The position numbers and the translations under genes were made by a program. This document shows, in pieces, positions 34,169 to 41,103 of a stretch of DNA of 64,000 nt (the stretch's first letter is position 1; every line of letters begins with the position of its first letter). The stretch comes from Neptunitalea chrysea (GTDB taxonomy: Bacteria; Bacteroidota; Bacteroidia; Flavobacteriales; Flavobacteriaceae), in assembly GCF_027924145.1 (NCBI RefSeq), contig NZ_BRVP01000002.1, positions 62,001 through 126,000 on the forward strand. The letters are read 5' to 3'. The notes beneath the pieces are model-generated. The model made no database searches, was not told the DNA's origin, and saw only the letters and a list, made by a program, of their open reading frames with translations.

Positions 34169-36271
34169 AATTTATCTTACAAATGCATTTGCCATTCCCC
34201 CGTCTACATTAATGGTATTGCCTGTACTTTTATTAAGTATAGCTACACAAACGTAGACTCCATTAGCAATATCCTCAGGTAAAATAATTTCATTTAATAA
34301 GTTTCTTTTAGCGTAATGAGCTGGTAGGTCCTTTACATCAATCCCATATGCTTCTGCTCTTCCTTTAGCCCAAGCACCTTCCCAAATTTTACTACCTACA
34401 ATTACCCCATCTGGGTTTACTGTGTTTACTCTAATATGGTCTTTTCCAAGTTCAGCAGCCATGAGTCTACTCATATGTTGTTGAGCAGCTTTAGCGGTAC
34501 CATATGCAATATTATTAGGTCCTGCAACGAGTCCGTTTTTACTTGCAATGTTAACAATATCCCCCCCCATTTTTTGTTTTCTCATAATTTCGATACCTTT
34601 TTGCGCTAGCATAAACTGACCTTTTACCAGAACATTTTGTAAAATATCCCAGTCATTATCCGTAGTATCTTCCAAAGGCTTCGAAATTGCGAGTCCTGCG
34701 GAGTGTACAATAATATCAACTCCCCCAAATGTGAGACATGCTTTTTTAAAAGCGGATTCAATATGATCTTTAGAAGTAACATCACATACGACTGCTGTAG
34801 CATCATCCTTTTGATATGATTTTAATGCTTTTTGTATGCTTTGTTCACTAATATCAGTAATGATTACATTTGCTCCTTGTTCAATAAATTTATCGGCAAT
34901 AGCTTTACCAATTCCTCCTGTTGCCCCTGTAACCAGCGCGACTTTTCTAGATAAAGGTTTTTCAGCAGGCATACGCTGTAGTTTGGCTTCTTCTAATAGC
35001 CAATATTCAATATCAAATGCTTCCTGTCTAGGAAGTGCAGTATACTCAGAAATAGCCTCTGCACCTCTCATAACATTAATGGCATTTATATAGAACTCAC
35101 TTGCCACTCTTGCTGTTTGTTTGTTTTTCGCAAATGCAAACATCCCTACACCTGGATATATAATAATAACAGGATTAGGGTCTCTTATAGCAGGACTATT
35201 GTCATGTTTACAATTTTCATAATAATCTGCATACTCTTGTCTGTATTTTTCAAAAGCTGGATTTAGTTTCTCTAAAACGGCTTTTGAATCCGCTATTTTT
35301 TCATCTTTAGAAAGATTAAGAATGAGTGGTTTAATTTTAGTACGCAGGAAATGATCTGGACAAGAGGTACCCATTGGAGCGAGTTTCTCCAAATCGTTAC
35401 TGTTAATATATTGTAATACGGTATCACTATCTGTAAAGTGACCAATCATGGCCTTTTCAGAAGAAGCGAGACCTCTAAGTAGTGGCATAATTTCTGCTGC
35501 TTTTTCACATCTATTTTCTTTGGGTAATGCTTGTATTTTTTGTCCCCCAAAAACGCGTCCGTTTTGTTTAATTTTTTGATTGATATATTCCGACGCCATT
35601 TCAATGACTTCAAGACTATTCATATAGCATTGGTAAGAGGTGTCTCCCCATGTAAATAAGCCGTGGCTTCCTAAAACAATTCCTCTAATATCGGGATTCT
35701 CCTTGAGGCATTTTTCAAGTTGTAGTCCTAAATCAAATCCTGGACGTTGCCAAGGCACCCATCCCATTGAATCCCCCCATATTTCTTTTGTAATTTGCTT
35801 ACTGTCTTTAGCTGCAGCAATAGCAATCAGTGCATCTGGATGTAAATGATCAATATGTTTAAATGGTAATAGTCCGTGTAGTGGCGTATCAATAGAAGGT
35901 GCTTTACTGTCTAAATCGTAAATACAATGATTGAATAGGCCTACCATACGGTCTTCATCTTGAATCCCTTTATATACGTTTTTGAGATTTCTAAGCCGTT
36001 CAGTATAAAGACCTGCAATACCTTTTCTGTTCAGGGTACCAATATCTCCCCCTGAACCTTTGACCCACATTACTTCCACATCTTTATTAGTTAGGGGATC
36101 TTTTTCGATGGTTTTACAACTTGTGTTTCCTCCGCCATAGTTAGTAATTCTTAAGTCGGCCCCAAGGATGTTAGACCTATATAGAAACAGAGCCACTTGA
36201 TCATCTGCCATCGATGCTGCTTTTTGTTCATCCCACAGATAATCTACATATTGAAACGTTTTTTCCATTTT
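34169..36271 (-). repeat. 2,103-bp exact repeat, unit 2 (direct repeat with 22253-24355)
   Basis: This is the same sequence as 22253-24355, offset by 11,916 bp. The bases just outside differ on both sides (A versus T before the block, A versus T after it), so the repeat matches the coding sequence plus 3 bp at each end. Confidence 0.9.
34172..36268 (-). CDS. rhaD: Bifunctional rhamnulose-1-phosphate aldolase / short-chain dehydrogenase, copy 2
   Basis: The 698-aa product is identical to that of 22256-24352: class II aldolase (1-430; His141, His143, His202) fused to an SDR (440-698; GATGGIG, Ser576, Tyr589, Lys593). Unlike copy 1 it stands next to the rhaI operon and is divergent from the GntR-type regulator. 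Its promoter (36352-36396) has the same 17-bp element and a perfect -7 box, but the leader is longer (about 80 nt) and contains two inverted repeats. Equal protein with a different leader suggests two modes of control for one enzyme. Confidence 0.92.
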   Translation of the reverse strand: MEKTFQYVDYLWDEQKAASMADDQVALFLYRSNILGADLRITNYGGGNTSCKTIEKDPLTNKDVEVMWVKGSGGDIGTLNRKGIAGLYTERLRNLKNVYKGIQDEDRMVGLFNHCIYDLDSKAPSIDTPLHGLLPFKHIDHLHPDALIAIAAAKDSKQITKEIWGDSMGWVPWQRPGFDLGLQLEKCLKENPDIRGIVLGSHGLFTWGDTSYQCYMNSLEVIEMASEYINQKIKQNGRVFGGQKIQALPKENRCEKAAEIMPLLRGLASSEKAMIGHFTDSDTVLQYINSNDLEKLAPMGTSCPDHFLRTKIKPLILNLSKDEKIADSKAVLEKLNPAFEKYRQEYADYYENCKHDNSPAIRDPNPVIIIYPGVGMFAFAKNKQTARVASEFYINAINVMRGAEAISEYTALPRQEAFDIEYWLLEEAKLQRMPAEKPLSRKVALVTGATGGIGKAIADKFIEQGANVIITDISEQSIQKALKSYQKDDATAVVCDVTSKDHIESAFKKACLTFGGVDIIVHSAGLAISKPLEDTTDNDWDILQNVLVKGQFMLAQKGIEIMRKQKMGGDIVNIASKNGLVAGPNNIAYGTAKAAQQHMSRLMAAELGKDHIRVNTVNPDGVIVGSKIWEGAWAKGRAEAYGIDVKDLPAHYAKRNLLNEIILPEDIANGVYVCVAILNKSTGNTINVDGGMANAFVR

Positions 36272-36300
36272 AAATTTAGTGTGTAGCTTTTATTAATTTG

Positions 36301-36342
36301 TTCTCGAAACGAGAATTGAATCTTCTAAGCTCTTCTTAGAAG
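36301..36342 (-). promoter_or_regulatory. Two adjacent inverted repeats in the leader of aldolase/dehydrogenase copy 2
   Basis: TTCTCGAAACGAGAA (36301-36315; 6-bp arms, 3-bp spacer) and CTTCTAAG/CTTAGAAG (36322-36329 and 36335-36342; 8-bp arms, 5-bp loop) both lie between the -7 box and the ATG. They may be repressor sites or RNA hairpins. Copy 1 has nothing like them. Confidence 0.5.
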
Positions 36343-36351
36343 TAGTGTACT

Positions 36352-36396
36352 CAAATATAAATTTTAAGGCTAGCTAGACTATCCTGTAGTGTACTG
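36352..36396 (-). promoter_or_regulatory. Shared-regulon promoter of aldolase/dehydrogenase copy 2
   Basis: The minus strand has CAGTACACTACAGGATA (36380-36396), then 20 bp, then TATATTTG (36352-36359), a perfect match to TAnnTTTG. The ATG is 83 bp downstream. Confidence 0.72.
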
Positions 36397-36450
36397 TGTG
36401 TTTTCGATATAAGGGAAGAATATTTACTTTTTACATTCATATTTTTATTA

Positions 36451-36480
36451 TTTGGTTATATTTACTCATAAATAACCAAA
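36451..36480 (+). promoter_or_regulatory. Promoter and probable autoregulatory operator of the GntR-type regulator
   Basis: TTTGGTTAT (36451-36459) and ATAACCAAA (36472-36480) are perfect 9-bp inverted arms with centres 21 bp apart, that is two helical turns. The -7-like box TATATTTA (36457-36464) lies within the repeat, and the regulator's ATG is 35 bp downstream. A dimer bound here would hide the promoter. Confidence 0.55.
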
Positions 36481-36515
36481 CTGAGTACTGATTTTTCAAA
36501 ATTTAGCAATTTCTT

Positions 36516-37565
36516 ATGTCATCTACATTAGACATTATAATTAATGAGGATTCCCGTGTGCCTAAGTATAAGCAGATCGTAGATTCTGTGATAGACGATA
36601 TCGGAAAGGGAAAATTAAAGATAGGAGAGAAGATACCTTCTATCAATGAATTGAGTGAACATTTATTACTGTCTAGAGATACAGTTGAAAAAGCTTATAA
36701 GCGTTTAAAGGAGCAGCAAGTTATTGTATCGGTAAAAGGAAAGGGATACTATACTACCAAAACCGATTTGATTTCTAAAAAAAGCGTTTTCTTTATGATA
36801 AATAAGCCTAGTGTTTACAAAATGCTTATTTATAATTCTTTTGTAAATGCTATAGGAGTAAATGGTCATGTTAATTTGTATATCTATCATTGTGAAGAAT
36901 CTTTGTTTATACGTTCTTTAGAGAAGAATTTAGGAGGATACGATAATTATGTTATTATGCCTCATTTTAGAGATAAAAATCTAAATCATGTTAGTTTTAC
37001 TGACAGCGTTATAGATATAATAGAACAAATACCAAAAGATAAATTGATTATTCTTGATAATGCAAAACCTGATATAAAAGGGGATTATGGGAGTATATAT
37101 CAAGATTTTCAACAAGATATCTATGAGGCTTTAAAAGAAGGACTTGAACGTATTAAACGTTACAATAAAATTATATTGGTATATCCTACAAAGTCTGTAA
37201 ATCCTTATCCAAAAAGAATTTTACATGGATTTAAACAATTTTGTGTAGAGCAAAAGTTTGATTTTGAGGTGTTAGATGAAATATATGACGATATGGATCT
37301 TCCAGAAAAAGATTTATACATCACTATTCAAGAAAGAGATTTGGTTAACCTAGTAAGACAAATTAGAAAAGCTGATAATTTGGAACTTGGGAAGAACATT
37401 GGTATTATTTCTTACAACGACACTCCTTTAAAAGATTTGTTGGGTATTACTGTTATTAGTACAGATTTTAAAGCTATGGGAGAATCTGCAGCTTATATGG
37501 TTATGAAGAATAAAAAAGAACGCGTTAAAAATGTATTTAAGTATATAGAACGAAACTCATTATAG
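36516..37565 (+). CDS. GntR-family regulator with LacI-type sugar-sensing domain
   Basis: This 349-aa transcription factor has an N-terminal winged helix-turn-helix of the GntR type (residues about 8-75: YKQIVDSVIDDIGKGKLKIG, IPSINELSEHLLLSRDTVEKAYKRL). A periplasmic-binding-protein-like effector domain follows (about 90-345), ending with IGIISYNDTPLKDLLGITVIST and the LacI/GalR-like FKAMGESAAYMV. It is divergent from aldolase copy 2 and close to rhaI, so it probably senses rhamnose or rhamnulose. It may repress its own promoter and rhamnose genes. A 16-bp-stem terminator follows. Confidence 0.85.
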   Translation: MSSTLDIIINEDSRVPKYKQIVDSVIDDIGKGKLKIGEKIPSINELSEHLLLSRDTVEKAYKRLKEQQVIVSVKGKGYYTTKTDLISKKSVFFMINKPSVYKMLIYNSFVNAIGVNGHVNLYIYHCEESLFIRSLEKNLGGYDNYVIMPHFRDKNLNHVSFTDSVIDIIEQIPKDKLIILDNAKPDIKGDYGSIYQDFQQDIYEALKEGLERIKRYNKIILVYPTKSVNPYPKRILHGFKQFCVEQKFDFEVLDEIYDDMDLPEKDLYITIQERDLVNLVRQIRKADNLELGKNIGIISYNDTPLKDLLGITVISTDFKAMGESAAYMVMKNKKERVKNVFKYIERNSL

Positions 37566-37600
37566 TAAACAAGGGACAGAATAACTGTCCCTTGTTTACT
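37564..37600. terminator. Bidirectional terminator between the GntR-type gene and GH28
   Basis: AGTAAACAAGGGACAG (37564-37579) and CTGTCCCTTGTTTACT (37585-37600) form a perfect 16-bp stem with a 5-nt loop between converging genes. Confidence 0.85.
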
Positions 37601-37615
37601 TATAGCTCTTAATGC

Positions 37616-38986
37616 TTATTCATTTTTAAAATGTAGTACATTCTCATGAATATAAGGCGATTCATTTATGGTATTGGCAGTTACATTTTTTAGATGAATA
37701 TGTTTTACAGGTAGTTCTTCTTGAGCCAAGATTCTAGAAATGAATTTAACATCTGTAGCAGTAATATTAGATAGGTAAATATCTGATATTGGGGTAAGTC
37801 GTTTTTCATATGTTGGGACTAAATCTCTCCACTGGTATAGAACATCAGTTTCAATACCTAGGATACCAGCATCTATATGGCCACTACTTACATTTTGAAC
37901 ATACATATTTTTAACAAAACCACCTCTTCGCTCGTTTGTTTTAATAAAAAGTAAGTGATTTAATTTAGCTCCTTCAACTACGTTACAATTATCAACAAAT
38001 ACATTTTCCACTCCGCCTGAGAGTTCACTTCCTATAGCTACTAATTGGTGTCCGTTTTTAACAGTACAATTTCTAACAATTACATTTTTAGTAGGCATGT
38101 TTAATCGCCATGCATCCTGATTCCGTCCAGATTTAATGGCAATTGCATCATCTCCCTGATCAAAAATACAATCTTCAATAAGTACATTTTGACTCATTTC
38201 AGGATCTACACCATCATTGTTATGTCCGTGAGCAACTACGTTTACATTTCTGATGGTCACATTTTTAGACATGTACGGATGAATAACCCAAAAAGGACTA
38301 TTTTTTATTGAAACACCTTCTAATAATATATTTTCACATCGGTTAAACTGAATAAATTGTGGGCGAAGATGTGCAGTATCGTTCACCATTTGTCTTTCCT
38401 CTACAGGTATATTTTTAGAAGCCAATGTATATAGTCTTTTTAAACTATTCATATGAGCCGGAGGTCTACTGAACCACATTTTCCAAGTATCCATTTGTGC
38501 TGTTAATGTACCATTGCCTGTAATGGCTACATTTTTGCAGTCTTTAGCATAGATAAGAGGAGAGTAGTTATAGCATTCCATTCCTTCCCAGGTAGTATGA
38601 ACAGAAGGTAAATAATCATTAGGATCAGTAGAAAATTCTAAAACGGCACCCTCTTCAAGATGCAAGTTGATATTACTTTTTAAATGCAATTTTCCGGTTA
38701 GCCATTTTCCTTTGGGAATTAATATTGTACCTCCATTTTCAGAAGCAGCCGTTGTTATTGCTTTTTGTAGGGCTTCAGAAGTTTTTTCTTTGTTATTTTC
38801 AATAGCACCGAAATCTGTAATCGAATATGTTTTACAAGCACTGAAATCTGGAGATATTATGGAAATTTTGCCAAAAGGTGCTTCAACGGTTTGAGTTTTT
38901 AGGGTAATTTCATTTTTATGAGTGGTGTCTTTACAAGAATAAAAGCAAGTAATGACTAACAAAAACACTAGTATAGGGCGTGTCAT
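37616..38986 (-). CDS. GH28 glycosidase, lipoprotein
   Basis: This family 28 beta-helix enzyme has a lipoprotein signal (ILVFLLVITCFYSCKD, Cys18), so it is probably attached to the outer membrane. ITDFGAIENNKEKTSEALQKA and NGGTILIPKGKW open the helix. NNDGVDPEMS, CIFDQGDDAIAIKSGRN and GHQLVAIGSELSGG are the classic GH28 catalytic blocks, more canonical than in the GH28 at 5487. It likely cuts homogalacturonan or rhamnogalacturonan outside the cell. I place the start at 38986: an in-frame ATG at 39109 would run the reading frame through the promoter at 39010-39054 and put the signal peptide in the interior. Confidence 0.87.
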   Translation of the reverse strand: MTRPILVFLLVITCFYSCKDTTHKNEITLKTQTVEAPFGKISIISPDFSACKTYSITDFGAIENNKEKTSEALQKAITTAASENGGTILIPKGKWLTGKLHLKSNINLHLEEGAVLEFSTDPNDYLPSVHTTWEGMECYNYSPLIYAKDCKNVAITGNGTLTAQMDTWKMWFSRPPAHMNSLKRLYTLASKNIPVEERQMVNDTAHLRPQFIQFNRCENILLEGVSIKNSPFWVIHPYMSKNVTIRNVNVVAHGHNNDGVDPEMSQNVLIEDCIFDQGDDAIAIKSGRNQDAWRLNMPTKNVIVRNCTVKNGHQLVAIGSELSGGVENVFVDNCNVVEGAKLNHLLFIKTNERRGGFVKNMYVQNVSSGHIDAGILGIETDVLYQWRDLVPTYEKRLTPISDIYLSNITATDVKFISRILAQEELPVKHIHLKNVTANTINESPYIHENVLHFKNE

Positions 38987-39009
38987 AAGTAGCAAATTTG
39001 AATTTGAAA

Positions 39010-39054
39010 TAAAGCTATCAATATTGTTATTGATTTGTGTCCTGTTGCATCCTG
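39010..39054 (-). promoter_or_regulatory. Shared-regulon promoter of GH28 (37616-38986)
   Basis: The minus strand has CAGGATGCAACAGGACA (39038-39054), 20 bp, then TAGCTTTA (39010-39017). The ATG at 38986 is 23 bp downstream. This placement supports the short form of the GH28 gene. Confidence 0.65.
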
Positions 39055-39055
39055 A

Positions 39056-39093
39056 TAAAAAGAACGACACCTTACTCAGTTGTAAAGTGTCGT
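39056..39093 (-). terminator. Intrinsic terminator of susC-susD
   Basis: On the minus strand a 12-bp stem with one G-U pair (positions 39064-39075 against 39082-39093) is followed by UUCUUUUU (39056-39063). The tail ends 2 bp before the regulatory element of the next gene. Confidence 0.8.
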
Positions 39094-39124
39094 TACTTAA
39101 GTTAATCAATTTAATTATTATTTT

Positions 39125-41083
39125 TTAATATCCAGGATTTTGGATAGCCTCTTTTTCAGCTGCCGTTAATGCAGTTCCGTTAGCGGTAATAGCATCTAAG
39201 AAAGACTGAGGTATTGGTCTTAATAAATGATATTCTTGAATGTTTGAAGCGGCAGAAGGATTATATGCCTGAACGCGCTCTACAAGTGTTTTGGTTCTGG
39301 CTAAATCTTCCCATCTATGGAATTCGCCACAAAGTTCTCTAGTACGTTCGTTGAGCACAAAACATAACATTCTTTCATAGTCTCCACCATATCCTAATGT
39401 AGCAATGATATCTTCATCTTCTGTTGGAAGGTTGCTAATATCTGTTACCGTTAAACTTGTAGCATCAGTAGTTTCGGCAATATGAGTTGACTCATAGTAT
39501 GCATTTTCTGTCATAAATGAATTTAAATCAGGATCCTGATTTAAATCAGATACCACATATGCAGCAGCGCCATCAGTATAGGCATTACGTACTTCACCAG
39601 TTTTAAAAGCGGCTCTTTCTCTAACAGTATTTATGTACGTTAACGCATTTGAATAAGAACCAGATCCTAGATTAGCAAGACGAATTTCGGCTTCTGCAGC
39701 CATTAAATAAGTTTCTCCAGAACGTGCTAAAATCTCATCGCGGAATCCACGCGTATCATTAACCGAAATTCTTGCTCCATCAAAATGTTTCGTTAATGAA
39801 GGAAAACGAGGTTCATCTAATAAAGAGTTCCCATCTGTTGCATGAGCTACATATACAGTAGGTATGGTTTTTCCAGTTTCACTATAAACTATTTGATCAT
39901 TAGTTTTGGTATCGCTGTAGTAGGTGTCGTTTTTATCATTAACTACATACATAATTCCTAAATCCCCATTCTCATAGATACCCGAACCATTGTTAACTCT
40001 ATGCTTAGTTCTGAAGGTTTTCCAAATTCTTGAGTCATTCACTACATCATAGGCTTCATAAGTAAAATAAGAAGGCGCTAATCTACTATAGGGTCTCATA
40101 CCAGTTAAATCTCTTTTCATATATGGCATGTCATCGTACCTAGCTGTAAAAATCACATGACTAAAGTTTTTTCCCGATGCAGAAAGATCACCGGTAAATT
40201 GAGCAGATAATATAATTTCATCTAAAAATTCATTGGCGCCATCAGGTTCTGTATAATCCCATAGTTCACCAAAATTAGTAGCTAAAGGGTGATTTGCAAT
40301 AACTTCATCACATAATGTTTTTACCATGTTAAGGTCGTCTTGTTTGGTACTACCGTTCCATGAATCGTTAATTTCACTAGCTCTTGAAAGATATGCTTTA
40401 GCTAAGTAGTGAGCCGCTGCATCTTTTGATACTTTTGCTGGGTTACCTGAATTTGGTAGCAAATTGTATGCTTCTGTTAAATCGGCAATTACTTGTGCAT
40501 ATACTTCTTCCGCAGAAGCTCTGCTAAATTCAGTTTCTACTGTAGTAGTTACATTTAGTTTTAGTGGAACACCACCAAATTGTCTAACCAATCTTAGATA
40601 GCTAAATCCTCTAAAGAAATACCCTTCACCAAGAGCCGTTTCTTTTACTTCTGTATTGTCAGATTCTATAGCCGTGGCATATTGAATCACTTGGTTGGCG
40701 ATATGAATGCCTAGATAAAAATAGTCCCATTGTCTTGCTGCACTTACTGTATTAGAGTTTACAGAAGGTACAATAGAAGCCAAACTATTAGAGTAATCAT
40801 TCCAAGGACGATTGGAATCATCACCGCCAATTACAAATTCATCGGTGCCATAATTTGTTGTAGCAAATTGCATTTCCCCCCTAAAAGGGTAGGCAAGTAT
40901 TCTGTAATATCCGGCAATTGACAGAGATAAAATACCCTCTTCTGTTTGGTAGTAGTCAGTATTTCTGGAAGTGGTTAGTTCCTCATCCAAAAAGTCTTTG
41001 TTGCACGATTGTATAAAGAACAATGCCATAATCACTAGCGATGTCTTTATATATTTTTTTGATAGTGTATTAAATTTCATCAT
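39125..41083 (-). CDS. SusD/RagB-family surface glycan-binding lipoprotein
   Basis: This 652-aa outer-membrane lipoprotein (ALFFIQSCNKDF, Cys27) caps the SusC channel and binds oligosaccharides outside the cell. The N-terminal FLDEELTTSRNTDYYQTEEG, the TPR-like helices with EGYFFRGFSYLRLVRQFGGVPL, and the C-terminal ERTRELCGEFHRWEDLARTK and YHLLRPIPQSFLDA are standard SusD blocks. It lies 20 bp after susC in the same operon and ends at a clear terminator. The ligand is expected to be rhamnogalacturonan oligomers, judged from the neighbouring enzymes. Confidence 0.93.
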   Translation of the reverse strand: MMKFNTLSKKYIKTSLVIMALFFIQSCNKDFLDEELTTSRNTDYYQTEEGILSLSIAGYYRILAYPFRGEMQFATTNYGTDEFVIGGDDSNRPWNDYSNSLASIVPSVNSNTVSAARQWDYFYLGIHIANQVIQYATAIESDNTEVKETALGEGYFFRGFSYLRLVRQFGGVPLKLNVTTTVETEFSRASAEEVYAQVIADLTEAYNLLPNSGNPAKVSKDAAAHYLAKAYLSRASEINDSWNGSTKQDDLNMVKTLCDEVIANHPLATNFGELWDYTEPDGANEFLDEIILSAQFTGDLSASGKNFSHVIFTARYDDMPYMKRDLTGMRPYSRLAPSYFTYEAYDVVNDSRIWKTFRTKHRVNNGSGIYENGDLGIMYVVNDKNDTYYSDTKTNDQIVYSETGKTIPTVYVAHATDGNSLLDEPRFPSLTKHFDGARISVNDTRGFRDEILARSGETYLMAAEAEIRLANLGSGSYSNALTYINTVRERAAFKTGEVRNAYTDGAAAYVVSDLNQDPDLNSFMTENAYYESTHIAETTDATSLTVTDISNLPTEDEDIIATLGYGGDYERMLCFVLNERTRELCGEFHRWEDLARTKTLVERVQAYNPSAASNIQEYHLLRPIPQSFLDAITANGTALTAAEKEAIQNPGY

Positions 41084-41103
41084 TTTATATGCATTTAATT
41101 TCT

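Noticed and set aside
22253-36271. The two identical blocks as a transposon or its terminal repeats
   Set aside because: The repeats are direct, contain only a metabolic gene, and show no transposase, terminal inverted repeats or target-site duplication.
38987-39109. Longer N-terminus for the GH28 gene, starting at 39109
   Set aside because: It would run through the promoter at 39010-39054 and place a clear lipoprotein signal 41 residues inside the protein.
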